A stretch of 40,683 nucleotides of DNA, taken from NCBI GenBank assembly GCA_021604505.1, contig BQJC01000006.1, positions 1 through 40,683 of the forward strand. Reading direction: 5' to 3'. The position numbers were made by a program, and so were the translations under genes. Positions within the stretch are counted from its first letter, which is position 1. Every line of letters starts with the position of its first letter. The stretch is from Nitrospinaceae bacterium. GTDB taxonomy: Bacteria; Nitrospinota; Nitrospinia; Nitrospinales; VA-1. The notes under the pieces are model-generated. The model saw nothing but the letters and a program-made list of their open reading frames with translations. It was not told the DNA's origin and did no database searches. This document shows, piece by piece, positions 24,811 to 32,914 of this stretch.

Positions 24811-24989
24811 CCTCCTTTGTTGGTTTTTTCAAGTCTCCATGCATCGTTAGCCGTCCGCGCCGCCGCGTCAATGGGCTGGCCCGCTCCATTCGGTTCCCTC
24901 CCGTGTGGCCCATGACCCTGCGGCTTTTTCGTCCGGCTGTTCCTCTCCGCATGTTGAAAAAACCTTCACAACAAAGGAGTGGAACCATG
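24811..24989. repeat. ~180-bp leader repeat, copy 2 (before ardC)
   Basis: Second copy of the element at 22375-22554, in the same orientation and again ending at a start codon. The 37-nt identical core begins at 24856. Differences are small insertions and deletions (for example GCGTTCCGCTC against GGTTCCCTC). On the minus strand this copy reads GQPIDAAARTANDAWRLEKT and then stops, so it may hold the tail of a small gene. Retention of both copies before two accessory genes suggests common regulation. Confidence 0.7.
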
Positions 24990-25892
24990 AAAAATACGAT
25001 CCCGAAAGCCGACATTTACACCCGCATCACCAATCAAATTGTTGCCGATCTGGAACAGGGTGTCCGGAGCTGGGTGAAACCGTGGCATTGCGACCACATG
25101 GACGGCAAAATCACCCGTCCTCTTCGCCACAACAGCGTCCCCTATACTGGCATCAATATCTTAAGCCTTTGGTCCTCCGCAATGGCACAGGGATTTGCAT
25201 CCCCGACCTGGATGACCTTTCGACAGGCAAAAGAGTTGAATGCCAGTGTACGCAAAGGCGAAAAGGGCTCTCTCGTGGTCTATGCCAACAAAATCACCCG
25301 CACCGATGAAAATGAAAACGGGGAGGAATTGGAAAGAGTCATTCCCTTCCTGAAAGGTTACACGGTTTTTAATGTCGAGCAGATTGACGGCCTGCCCGAA
25401 AATTATTACGAAAAACCCACACTGCGCTTTGACGCTGTGCAACGGATCGACCACGCGGAAGCCTTCTTCAAGAATACCGGCGCAGATATCCGGGAAAATG
25501 GCAATCGTGCTTATTACGCGGTTGAGCCTGACTATGTACGGGTACCGCCCATAGAGGCTTTCACCAACCCCGAAAGCTACTATGCCACCCTGGCCCACGA
25601 GTGCACCCACTGGACGCGCCATCCTTCACGCCTTGACCGGAGTTTCGGTCGTAAAAAGTGGGGCGATGAAGGCTACGCGAAAGAAGAACTCGTGGCTGAA
25701 CTCGGGGCCGCTTTTCTTTGCGCCGATCTTGAATTGACTTTGGAGCCCCGCGATGATCACGCTTCTTATATCGCCTCCTGGCTGAAGGTACTCAAGGACG
25801 ATACGCGGGCCATTTTCCACGCCGCCGCTCATGCACAGCGCGCAATTAATTTTCTCCACAGCTTTCAGGAGGAAACCGTCGGGGCGGCTTGA
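24987..25892 (+). CDS. ardC: ArdC-type antirestriction protein
   Basis: 301 aa from the ATG at 24987, chosen for AAAGGAG 8 nt upstream; the frame is open from 24903 within the leader repeat. The N-terminal ~130 residues form the ssDNA-binding domain (DIYTRITNQIVADLEQGV, RPLRHNSVPYTGINILSLW, WMTFRQAKELNASVRKGEKG). The C-terminal domain is a zincin-like metallopeptidase with LAHECTHWTRHP (H204, E205, H208) and the third-ligand helix EELVAELGAAFL. Full family length. ArdC coats and protects incoming single-stranded plasmid DNA during conjugation, so it is usually expressed on entry. A terminator hairpin overlaps the end of the gene. It shares its leader with the DUF3768 gene. Confidence 0.92.
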   Translation: MKNTIPKADIYTRITNQIVADLEQGVRSWVKPWHCDHMDGKITRPLRHNSVPYTGINILSLWSSAMAQGFASPTWMTFRQAKELNASVRKGEKGSLVVYANKITRTDENENGEELERVIPFLKGYTVFNVEQIDGLPENYYEKPTLRFDAVQRIDHAEAFFKNTGADIRENGNRAYYAVEPDYVRVPPIEAFTNPESYYATLAHECTHWTRHPSRLDRSFGRKKWGDEGYAKEELVAELGAAFLCADLELTLEPRDDHASYIASWLKVLKDDTRAIFHAAAHAQRAINFLHSFQEETVGAA

Positions 25893-25903
25893 CCGCCCCT
25901 TTT
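25881..25903 (+). terminator. Rho-independent terminator of ardC
   Basis: GGGGCGG (25881-25887) pairs perfectly with CCGCCCC (25893-25899) around CTTGA, followed by TTTT. The stop codon of ardC lies in the loop, which is economical and common. Confidence 0.8.
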
Positions 25904-25952
25904 CAACAAAGGGTATTTATATCTCTTTAATGTCTTCCATCTTATTCATTGT

Positions 25953-26117
25953 TCATTTAAATTTTCCCCATTCTTTTAGTTCCACCCAATTTTTATTATC
26001 AAAACACTTGCCCGAACCAAATTTAATCTCTACTAAGATAATGTTGTATCTCTGAATACCATCGTGGCCTATGGGCCGGATGGCAATGTTATGTCCAGGG
26101 TTTCGGCCTAAAACCAT
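25953..26117 (-). CDS. Possible CsrA-like small protein
   Basis: 54 aa on the minus strand from the ATG at 26115-26117, with GAAGG 5 nt upstream. The opening MVLGRNPGHNIAI resembles the first strand of CsrA (MLVL.RK.GE.I.I), an RNA-binding translational regulator that several integrative elements carry as an extra copy. The following IRPIGHDGIQRYNIILVEIK could be the next strands, but the usual V.LGI.AP segment is not seen. Treat as a weak candidate; otherwise the 300 bp between ardC and the next gene hold nothing clear. Confidence 0.22.
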   Translation of the reverse strand: MVLGRNPGHNIAIRPIGHDGIQRYNIILVEIKFGSGKCFDNKNWVELKEWGKFK

Positions 26118-26196
26118 TGCGCCTTCTCGATGGTTTGAGAGGTACAACCGTCCGGCTCACCAAGTCCGGGCGCAATGAACCCAGACTGAGGTGTAA

Positions 26197-26541
26197 ATGG
26201 TAAAAAAAGATTTGAAGGGAATTGACTGTAATGTTGGAAGGAAAATTAGGGAAGCCAGAGAAACGAGGGGAATCTCGCAGTCCAAATTGGCAGAGGAACT
26301 GGAGCTTTCCTTTCAACAAATCCAAAAATATGAGAAGGGAAAAAATAGAGTTTCCGCCAGCCGTCTTTATCAGATTGCAAAAATACTCAATCAGACGGTC
26401 AGTTATTTTTATGAAGAACCGAACCACCATTGGCCGGAAAATAGAGGCCGAGACTTTCATAAATGGCTTAATCTATATGAAAAAACCTCACCAAGTTTAA
26501 GAAATGTCCTATACAAAACTCTCTCAAAGGAAATCTCCTGA
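26197..26541 (+). CDS. XRE-family transcriptional regulator
   Basis: 114 aa; GAGGTG lies upstream of the ATG at 26197. A classic Cro/C1-type helix-turn-helix spans residues 13-70: VGRKIREARETRGISQSKLA, EELELSFQQIQKYEKGKNRV and SASRLYQIAKILNQTVSYFY. The C-terminal tail of about 40 residues is polar (FHKWLNLYEKTSPSLRNVLY). It is like regulators found in phages and mobile elements. It is convergent with the membrane protein/TraG operon (24 bp between stops) and could control either neighbour. Confidence 0.8.
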   Translation: MVKKDLKGIDCNVGRKIREARETRGISQSKLAEELELSFQQIQKYEKGKNRVSASRLYQIAKILNQTVSYFYEEPNHHWPENRGRDFHKWLNLYEKTSPSLRNVLYKTLSKEIS

Positions 26542-26564
26542 AAAGGAACCCTATTATTAATTAT

Positions 26565-28784
26565 CTAAGCTCGCGTAGGGAAAAGCTTTTCTTTAGTTTC
26601 AGAGCTTTGGATAATACATTTATCAACAAACACCACGACAAACCAAATCATAAATATAATTATAACTATTCCTATCCATGGTGATTTTTCGATAATTACG
26701 GTTATTGTATCCATTGACATTACATTGAGAAATTGGGAAATAAGGCCCAGGACTATTAAGGGAGACATGGCAGCAAAACTTCCAACCAAGGACCCTAAAA
26801 TACAATTCCACAAAAGAATGAGAAATAATAAAGATGACTTAAGAGGTCCTTCACTATTTACCCCCGTTCCAAAATAATTATTCCACCAGTTATTTTTGGA
26901 CATGTTGAAAGAGGAAAGGATAATGACACCAATAGGAAGGCAAAAAAACAAACCTTGATGGACCGTATCCTGAACCAAAAAAAAATTTTTAACTTTTAAA
27001 ATCCCCGTATCTCCCCAAATTATTTTTATCACGGTGAAATAACAAAGGCCGCAAAAAACAACAATCGAAGTTGATAACCCAACGCATTTAAACAATATAT
27101 TTTTGTCCGGCCCGCCTTCTCCGATATCAATTGGTTTGGATTTTTCACTATTCATCATGCCCTCCACAATAAAATTTTCAGACTCTCCTTGATTTGGCTC
27201 TTCCCCCAGTCGCCCTGATTGCCCCTTAATCTTCTTTTCTATTTTTTTTAAGAGAATATCGGCAATGATCAAGGCTAAATAAAAGAGTGTTATAGAGTGA
27301 AACCACTTAAACCAAGTTGTATTTTGCCACAAGTCAATCCAGGGACTTCCAAGAAGAGGGTTAATAAAATCTCCGCAGGCAATAAAAATTAAATTAACAA
27401 GAATAAATGAAAATAAAATAAGCCAAAATTGAATGGTTGAAATTTTCCAACGAAAAGGGCTAAAGATTTTATCTGTGATTGAAATTTCCTCTCGATCAAT
27501 ATCATAAAAGGAGAATAGAAAATCCCTGAATCCCAGGTCCCGTTTTCCAAAACGCAATTTCCATGGAAAATCCAGAACGGCTTTATTCAAATTTGCTAGA
27601 TATAGAATTCCCAACCCGCCCAATCCTCCCAGAACAACCCCAGGAACCATACCCTTCAGATCTATTAAAAGAAGTCTGAAACAGGGCCAGTTCGATTGGG
27701 GGTCGCAGGGCTTAAAGATATAGTTCAACGGGTCCGGTGCGAAAGTATAGAAAAGTGGAATAGCAATAAAAAAAGCAATCACCCAATGAATGAGCCCCAG
27801 AATTAAACGGAAATATCCATCCTTTTCCAAACGCCAACCCTGATGGAATCCGGGAACTTTTTCGGATCGGACTGCAAATCGAAAAACCTTAAATAAATCA
27901 AAAACACCCTTGGCTATTACGGCGTAAATAACAAGAAAAGTTGTGCCAACGAAAGCGGGCCAAAAATTTTTTGCGTCTCCCAACCAGGATTCTATATTTC
28001 CTGGTGGATTGATAAAGTCCCAGTGCCCGAGTATTTTATGTAAAAGAGAAGATGAATAAAAAAGAAGATAAACAAATCCTGTTCCTGCAAATATACCGCA
28101 TACAACCACCCATAAAAATTCCTTCAAAGGCCATCTGGCTTTTTCTTTTTCCGTCATGGGCCAGTCAGCCCGGTCCAAGTCTGAAAAGTCCAGAACTTGG
28201 GCGGATGCGCCTTCCCACTCATCAGGAAACCAAACATTCATTTTGTCGCCAATGTCATTTAATCGCACATTGAGCTTATTGGCAGTGATTGCTCCATGGA
28301 TTTCGGGAAAAACAATATAATCCAGGCCATGTGCAAACCGGAACTCAAAACTCTCCGCATACTGGCCTGAAGGTGTTATGTTAAAAACATGGCCCTCACT
28401 TCTGGGAAACTTTTTCCACAGCCCCCAGGGAGGCTTTACCTTAATAAGGTAATGATTAAAAACAACAGAAACTTTAGTCCGCAATAAAAAAGGCAGACCA
28501 TATTTGTAAAATACAATCCAGCCTCCCAGATAAGGCGTAATTTTAATAAATAGAATCCAGAAAATAGATCCAAGTGGAGGGGGCCGGTACGTATATTCCC
28601 AGAGACCCCGAAATTTATATAATATCCAGACAACAATAACCAGACAGCCCACGCGCCCGACTTTCCAACAAAGTTGTTGCATAGCTGGTGTAATATAACG
28701 GGCATGAATCTGTACTTCCTTTTTTTCCGGAATGATCCTTGTAGACGGCCAACCCGTATAGGCAAGTTTTTTAATGATCGCCAT
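26565..28784 (-). CDS. Polytopic membrane protein coupled to TraG
   Basis: 739 aa from the ATG at 28782-28784 (a TTG three bases earlier is open). About twelve hydrophobic helices are visible, among them GCLVIVVWILYKF, FLWVVVCGIFAGTGFVYLLF, LILGLIHWVIAFFIAIPLF, FWLILFSFILVNLIFIAC, LLFLILLWNCILGSLVGSF and WIGIVIIIFMIWFVVVFVD, with a soluble domain of ~120 aa after the first two. The N-terminus (YTGWPSTRIIPEKKEVQIHA) is paralogous to the 193-aa protein at 8263. It overlaps the traG stop by 14 bp, which implies coupled translation. I know no family. One idea is that it supplies the membrane part missing from the coupling protein. Confidence 0.65.
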   Translation of the reverse strand: MAIIKKLAYTGWPSTRIIPEKKEVQIHARYITPAMQQLCWKVGRVGCLVIVVWILYKFRGLWEYTYRPPPLGSIFWILFIKITPYLGGWIVFYKYGLPFLLRTKVSVVFNHYLIKVKPPWGLWKKFPRSEGHVFNITPSGQYAESFEFRFAHGLDYIVFPEIHGAITANKLNVRLNDIGDKMNVWFPDEWEGASAQVLDFSDLDRADWPMTEKEKARWPLKEFLWVVVCGIFAGTGFVYLLFYSSSLLHKILGHWDFINPPGNIESWLGDAKNFWPAFVGTTFLVIYAVIAKGVFDLFKVFRFAVRSEKVPGFHQGWRLEKDGYFRLILGLIHWVIAFFIAIPLFYTFAPDPLNYIFKPCDPQSNWPCFRLLLIDLKGMVPGVVLGGLGGLGILYLANLNKAVLDFPWKLRFGKRDLGFRDFLFSFYDIDREEISITDKIFSPFRWKISTIQFWLILFSFILVNLIFIACGDFINPLLGSPWIDLWQNTTWFKWFHSITLFYLALIIADILLKKIEKKIKGQSGRLGEEPNQGESENFIVEGMMNSEKSKPIDIGEGGPDKNILFKCVGLSTSIVVFCGLCYFTVIKIIWGDTGILKVKNFFLVQDTVHQGLFFCLPIGVIILSSFNMSKNNWWNNYFGTGVNSEGPLKSSLLFLILLWNCILGSLVGSFAAMSPLIVLGLISQFLNVMSMDTITVIIEKSPWIGIVIIIFMIWFVVVFVDKCIIQSSETKEKLFPTRA

Positions 28785-30387
28785 CAAGGAGACCCTTAAA
28801 TTGTAAATAGCCTGGGCTTTCGGGATTATAATGTTCCACTCGTTGAATAACCATTCCTACACCGTCTATAAGAACAAGCTGGCGTTTTAAGTTATCACTC
28901 CGCCCAAAATATCGGGCTGCCTCATCAACGGTAACCAGATCATGATGTTCAATGTGGGGAACAATCGGCTGATGCTCCTTTCCTGACAAGGACGGTTCAT
29001 CACGTTGTCGCTTAATTTCAAGGGCCGTTTTGCCGAGTCTTTTTTGTATATATTCCAGCGTTGTTAAATCATTATTTCCAAAAAACTGGATGACACCGGC
29101 ATTACCCATGAATGTTTCCCACCGATCCCGGTACAAGGATTTTAATTGTCCCAAATCTTGTAAAATGGGCCAAAGCTTTACCCCAAATCCAGCAATCTGG
29201 CCCGCCGCATCTTCAATCTGTTTCATATAGCCCAAGATGGGAAACTCATCTAGACAGAGCAATACCGGTAGGTCGGGTAATGTTTCCACCCTTTCCATCG
29301 CTTCAAGGACAAGATTGACAAAAAGACGAAGCCACCTGTTACATGCCCCCATTCGTCCCGCCGGAAGGCAAAGGTACACTGTCATTCCTTTTGGGTTGGT
29401 TTTAAGAGCGGTCAGGTCAAAATCATGATCCACAAGAACACTTTGCATGGAACCATATCCCAGAAACTTGATGTGCCGTCGGACAGTTGATAACACACTG
29501 TCCCGTTCCCTATCGGGCTTGTCAAAAAAGTCAACTGCCGCCGCTTCCAGGGCATCGGCAATATCATTCAAACGCTCTCCTTCCAATGAGGCTCTTTCTT
29601 TGAGATTTTGGACGTTGGCAAACATATCAAGCTTGAGAGCCTCCAGGGAAGTCACTTCTTCTTCCGGACCGTTTTCTTCTTCCCCGTCCCCCTCACTGAA
29701 TTCCTTATCTTCCCTTAGGCTTTTTTGATTGATGGTCTGGAATACCGTCACCAGATTCCTGGGGCCAAATAAATTGGCTTTTGTAGCCACATGGAGAATA
29801 ACCCCTTCAAGAAAATTCCGGGCACTTTCATCCCAATGGGGATCGGCGTATTGATTACCAATGACAAGAGCGTCAGCAATCAATCCCGCATCTTCTAAAA
29901 AGGTGGGATTATCCATTGTGAGAATGGACAGAGGATTATAGCTGGCCCTGCATTCTTCCAAATCTTTCCGGCACTTTTTAAAGGGATCAAGTATATAAAC
30001 GTCCTGCCCCAGCCCCTTTTTTCTTCTTTGAGCTGTTAGATTGGCAAGCTCCCCCTTGGGATCAATAACAAGGCAACTGCCGCTATAATGAAAAAGATTG
30101 TTGGCAAGATGGACCGACTTGCCTGAACGGGAGCCCGCAACGGTCATGATATGGCGATCATCCTTGATACCCACCAGGTTTGATCCCAAAGCTCCAATCA
30201 AAATACTGTCCGGCTTATAGGGAAATCTTTGACGTATCGTTTCGGTATCCAGCCACTGCGCATTGGGGACCTGATACATTTCAAGGCCCACTCTTTTTTG
30301 CATATCCCGTATAGGAACACCCCTTGGCATGTCCCTGAAAATTTCCGCTTCAATTTTGGAATTATTCATATCCACCCGTTTATCCAA
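28771..30387 (-). CDS. traG: TraG/VirD4-type conjugation coupling ATPase lacking a TM anchor
   Basis: 538 aa (ATG at 30387, or 30369 with a better ribosome site GGGTGG). Walker A is AGSRSGKSV (84-92), followed by SCLVIDPKGELA typical of VirD4/TraG, and Walker B is VLLCLDEFPILG (D380, E381). NPLS and the late QRLVL-type segment (KRQLVLIDG) also fit. Type IV coupling proteins bring the relaxase-DNA complex to the secretion channel and hydrolyse ATP. Members normally have one or more N-terminal membrane helices; here the first 60 residues are polar. An acidic insert (residues 229-245, EFSEGDGEEENGPEEE) is unusual. No other transfer-channel gene is in the window. Confidence 0.85.
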   Translation of the reverse strand: MDKRVDMNNSKIEAEIFRDMPRGVPIRDMQKRVGLEMYQVPNAQWLDTETIRQRFPYKPDSILIGALGSNLVGIKDDRHIMTVAGSRSGKSVHLANNLFHYSGSCLVIDPKGELANLTAQRRKKGLGQDVYILDPFKKCRKDLEECRASYNPLSILTMDNPTFLEDAGLIADALVIGNQYADPHWDESARNFLEGVILHVATKANLFGPRNLVTVFQTINQKSLREDKEFSEGDGEEENGPEEEVTSLEALKLDMFANVQNLKERASLEGERLNDIADALEAAAVDFFDKPDRERDSVLSTVRRHIKFLGYGSMQSVLVDHDFDLTALKTNPKGMTVYLCLPAGRMGACNRWLRLFVNLVLEAMERVETLPDLPVLLCLDEFPILGYMKQIEDAAGQIAGFGVKLWPILQDLGQLKSLYRDRWETFMGNAGVIQFFGNNDLTTLEYIQKRLGKTALEIKRQRDEPSLSGKEHQPIVPHIEHHDLVTVDEAARYFGRSDNLKRQLVLIDGVGMVIQRVEHYNPESPGYLQFKGLLDGDH

Positions 30388-30891
30388 AGCCGGTTTAAGA
30401 CAAAAAAGGCCCCATATTTTACCGATTTTCCCTGAAGTTTTCCTCCCTCTTTTTCGATCCGACGATCATGCGCCATGCCGGAAACCCTTGATGTTTCCCC
30501 ACCCCTGTTCCCTCGGTCCATAAGTGTCCGATCCCTTTAGGCCTCCCCTTGAGATCGACCTGGAACCAGAAATAGCATGTCAAAAAGCGTTCTGATGTTC
30601 ATCTCATAGCGGTCTTCGTTCAATATTTATCCTTAAATTAGCCGCGCCCGGCGGCTCCTCCTTATCTGTCTTTCTAGGACGTGCACCGTTCCCCGCAACA
30701 GCGTCCACCGGTTTTTTTCCCCGTCTGACGACTCCTCGCGCCCGCTTCGCTCCAAAAAAGACCGGTGGCCCTGCTGTCTTCCGCTGACGCTCCAGCCTTG
30801 GCAGGTGCGTGTTTCGGTTTTGCCCGTCCGCTATCGAAATCCATAAGGAGCCGCGATAGGCGAGGCCCAAAAATATTTAAGGAGAAATAAA
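30388..30891. other. Gap between traG and a small plasmid gene; long inverted repeat
   Basis: No supported gene. The main structure is an inverted repeat of CCACCGGT followed by Ts (30705-30718) and AAAAAAG followed by ACCGGTGG (30764-30778), with a 45-nt spacer. From 30640 the DNA is GC-rich, unlike both flanks. A minus-strand frame across 30604-30870 gives an R/G/P-rich product that I judge to be non-coding. Confidence 0.35.
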
Positions 30892-31131
30892 ATGATGAAC
30901 GAAAACACGCAAAACAAGGAAGAAACTCAGAACAAAGGCAACATGCCCACTCATCTGGTCTACCACGTGGTCGATTACGGAGAAGGCCAAAAATCAAAAT
31001 GGGATCAGATCGGAGCCGCTTGGGAACATAAAGACGGTGAGGGAATGAACATTAAACTAAAACTCTTTCCGGTTAATGGGGAATTAACCATTCGCCGCCG
31101 CAAAGAAAAAGAGGAAAACGGGGCCGATTAG
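30892..31131 (+). CDS. Small plasmid-type conserved hypothetical protein
   Basis: 79 aa with AAGGAG 7 nt upstream. After a polar tail, PTHLVYHVVDYGEGQKSKWD, then IGAAWEHKDGEGMNIKLKLF and GELTIRRR, follow a pattern (P.H..Y.V......W..IG.AF.HKDGKG......A.P..G.I.LR) that I recognise from small proteins in plasmid accessory regions near ArdC. Likely a compact beta-rich protein; its function is unknown. It is followed by a stem-loop. Confidence 0.65.
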   Translation: MMNENTQNKEETQNKGNMPTHLVYHVVDYGEGQKSKWDQIGAAWEHKDGEGMNIKLKLFPVNGELTIRRRKEKEENGAD

Positions 31132-31143
31132 GCCCCCCTCAAT

Positions 31144-31178
31144 CCGGTGTAGGCCTTTTTGGTCTGCACCGGAATTTT
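31144..31178 (+). terminator. Stem-loop terminator after the 79-aa gene
   Basis: CCGGTGTAGGCC (31144-31155) pairs with GGTCTGCACCGG (31161-31172), allowing two G-T pairs, around TTTTT, and is followed by AATTTT. A smaller stem GGGGCC/GGCCCC (31120-31136) spans the stop codon just before. Confidence 0.65.
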
Positions 31179-31206
31179 CCCTCAAAAAAAAGAAAGAAAT
31201 AAGGAA

Positions 31207-31638
31207 ATGCCAAAATATAGAATAAAAATTTCCATGATCACGGACCTCGCAGCTTTCATCGAGGCCGAAAATGAAGATCAGGCTTACACCATCGCCAGGG
31301 AAATGGATGGAGGAGAATTCTCAGAAATTTCCAATTCAGGCGACTGGATCATTGATTTTGTCGAACCCGTCGAAGAAAAAGGAGTAAATCAATTTAAACA
31401 TCGCTATGAAGTCCATACTTGGACCCTTTGCCAAGGCTGGGTTAATTGCTGGACTGTAACAGCTTTAGAGGAAACCCCTCACACCTTTAAAACCATTGAG
31501 GCCGCCCAAGCTGAAATTGATGAATTTTTCGCCGATATTGAAGATCAAATCAATTCCGGCGAAAGAGCCTCGGAAGAAGGGTACGATCCGGAAGAATTCC
31601 GAATCTATGACAACGTAAAGAGACAATATGTCGATTAA
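31207..31638 (+). CDS. Plasmid-type conserved hypothetical protein
   Basis: 143 aa from the ATG at 31207 (AAGGA close upstream; the frame is open from 31159). Two parts are seen: residues 1-55 (KYRIKISMITDLAAFIEAEN through IIDFVEPVEE) resemble short strand-helix modules of plasmid proteins with A.IEAEN.D.A...A; residues 60-143 contain YEVHTWTLCQGWVNCWTV, EIDEFFADIEDQINSGE and FRIYDN, a pattern I recall from ArdC-linked hypothetical proteins. Acidic and soluble. Function unknown. Confidence 0.65.
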   Translation: MPKYRIKISMITDLAAFIEAENEDQAYTIAREMDGGEFSEISNSGDWIIDFVEPVEEKGVNQFKHRYEVHTWTLCQGWVNCWTVTALEETPHTFKTIEAAQAEIDEFFADIEDQINSGERASEEGYDPEEFRIYDNVKRQYVD

Positions 31639-31882
31639 TTAAAAATTAATTTTCATAATCTACTATGGGTTATATATCTCGTTCACCTGAGATATTCCTT
31701 ATCTTACTAAGGGAGGGTGCCCCCGCATCCTCTCTTTTCCTCTGTAATGCATAGGAAAACCATCTGCTATTAACCGGTTTTTAAACCAAGCGTTCTACCA
31801 TAGGTTGAGGGGGCTATTTTGCGTCCTCCTCAAAAAATAGACCACTTAGGAGGTAATCGCCGAAATCCTCCTGGTCATTTCA

Positions 31883-31934
31883 AGACCGCCTTGGGGAATT
31901 ACCTTTTTTCTTCCACTGTTCCCCTTGGCGGTCT
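31883..31934. repeat. Long imperfect inverted repeat in the oriT-like region
   Basis: AGACCGCCTTGGGGAA (31883-31898) and TTCCCCTTGGCGGTCT (31919-31934) are complementary except for the central TT/TT mismatch, around a 20-nt loop. The strength of the stem suggests a protein-binding or structural role. Confidence 0.6.
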
Positions 31935-32042
31935 ATTTGTCCGCCAGGCCAATTTTACTTTTGATCCCCTTATTTCCCCCTAAGCAATCCCGAAAATAGC
32001 CATGCGGAGGAAAACGGCCAGCCAGCCCATTTCCTTCCTTTG

Positions 32043-32061
32043 CATTTTGCATCGCAAAATG
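32043..32061. repeat. CATTTTGC hairpin, copy 1
   Basis: CATTTTGC and GCAAAATG around ATC form a perfect 8-bp stem. A second stem, TCCACC/GGTGGA (32063-32078), follows at once. The same hairpin with another loop occurs at 32226-32244. Confidence 0.6.
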
Positions 32062-32193
32062 ATCCACCATCCGGTGGAATAATGAGGACCGTTTTTTGCC
32101 CCATATTTGAGCGCAGGGGCCTATTGGAAAATTTTGGCCAGAAAATACTCTGGCTCGGTTCAGACAGGCTCCACGGGCAAAAAAACGGGCTTT

Positions 32194-32221
32194 GGAGGGC
32201 GTGTTATTTGAAGCGCCCTCC
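32194..32221. repeat. GGAGGGCG / CGCCCTCC inverted repeat
   Basis: GGAGGGCG (32194-32201) and CGCCCTCC (32214-32221) form a perfect 8-bp stem with a 12-nt AT-rich loop. The right arm overlaps the RSF1010-like GCGCCCTCC, which makes it a candidate relaxase-recognition element. Confidence 0.55.
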
Positions 32222-32225
32222 TTAT

Positions 32226-32244
32226 CATTTTGCGCAGCAAAATG
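32226..32244. repeat. CATTTTGC hairpin, copy 2
   Basis: CATTTTGC and GCAAAATG around GCA, the same arms as copy 1. GTCCC/GGGAC (near 32259-32273) follows as another stem. Confidence 0.6.
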
Positions 32245-32374
32245 GGGGGAGGCCCCCTGTCCCTTTTAGGGACTCCCCCGTTATCATGACGAAGCGACAG
32301 GCCTGATCTTTTGGATAAGTTGCTCTATTCAAAAGGATTAGGAATATGTTAAAGTTGCTGAGTTATGATAACTG

Positions 32375-32412
32375 CAAGTTGTGTGTGGTAATACCATTCC
32401 ACACCAAACTTG
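32375..32412. repeat. Inverted repeat near a possible nic site
   Basis: CAAGTTGTGTGTGG (32375-32388) and CCACACCAAACTTG (32399-32412) are complementary at 12 of 14 positions around a 10-nt loop. It lies 120-160 bp before mobC and about 30 bp before GCATCCCTCGG, the spacing order seen in MOBP origins. Confidence 0.5.
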
Positions 32413-32533
32413 GCAAGGGAGTCGCTGTCGCCTCCCATTGCATCCCTCGGACTTTAAGGCGCTTCAGCCCTTAAAAATCCAGACCAGAGTCAGCGTCTCT
32501 GGACACGCTTTCGGCGGGAAATGTGTATTGAAT

Positions 32534-32914
32534 ATGGCCGGCAAAAATAACAATCATCGCCCCTCGCCCTTCACGGTCCGGCTGACCGATGAAGAGCGCA
32601 CCGAACTTGAACACCGCGCCGAACGGGCCGGATTATCCCTGGGCGGCTATTTCAAGTCGGCGGCATTCAATACACCTCCCCCGGCCCAATCGCGCCGCCC
32701 TCCCGTTGACCGGGCGGAGCTTGCTAAGCTCCTGGCCGCAATTGGGCGCATTGGCAACAATGTGAACCAACTCGCCCGTGTTGCCAATGCGGGATCATGG
32801 CCGGAAGCCAAAGACCTCTCACAAGCCTGTTCCGATATCCGGTGGATACGGAAAGCGCTTATGAAGGCCCTCGGGAAAGATACCGATCCAACCCCCCGAG
32901 GACCGGGGCCATGA
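32534..32914 (+). CDS. mobC: MobC-like mobilization accessory protein
   Basis: 126 aa from the ATG at 32534 (the frame is open from 32381 but the upstream part is not family-like). The N-terminal half is a ribbon-helix-helix, FTVRLTDEERTELEHRAERA then GLSLGGYFKSAAF. The C-terminal half carries the MobC signature IGRIGNNVNQLARVAN and a final helix (DIRWIRKALMKAL). MobC proteins bind oriT, help melt the nic region and assist the relaxase. The stop overlaps the relaxase start (ATGA), so they are coupled. No strong Shine-Dalgarno sequence is seen. Confidence 0.8.
   Translation: MAGKNNNHRPSPFTVRLTDEERTELEHRAERAGLSLGGYFKSAAFNTPPPAQSRRPPVDRAELAKLLAAIGRIGNNVNQLARVANAGSWPEAKDLSQACSDIRWIRKALMKALGKDTDPTPRGPGP

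Larger units (their letters stand above)
31639..32533. other. Hairpin-rich region upstream of mobC, probable oriT
   Basis: Almost 900 bp with no supported gene, ending at mobC. It contains at least five inverted repeats, listed separately where clear. An origin of transfer normally lies next to mobC and the relaxase, includes an inverted repeat and a nic site, and does not code. Two candidate nic contexts are visible: GAAGCGCCCTCC near 32211-32221, reminiscent of the RSF1010/IncQ core, and GCATCCCTCGG near 32440-32450, loosely like the IncP core (YATCCTGY). The plus-strand frame at 32040-32306 is not gene-like. Confidence 0.55.

Noticed and set aside
30604-30870. Minus-strand frame before the 79-aa plasmid gene
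   Set aside because: GC-rich, R/G/P-rich translation across a long inverted repeat, with no start signal.
32040-32306. 88-aa frame in the oriT-like region
   Set aside because: It runs through several hairpins, has no ribosome site and gives an improbable sequence rich in G, P and R.
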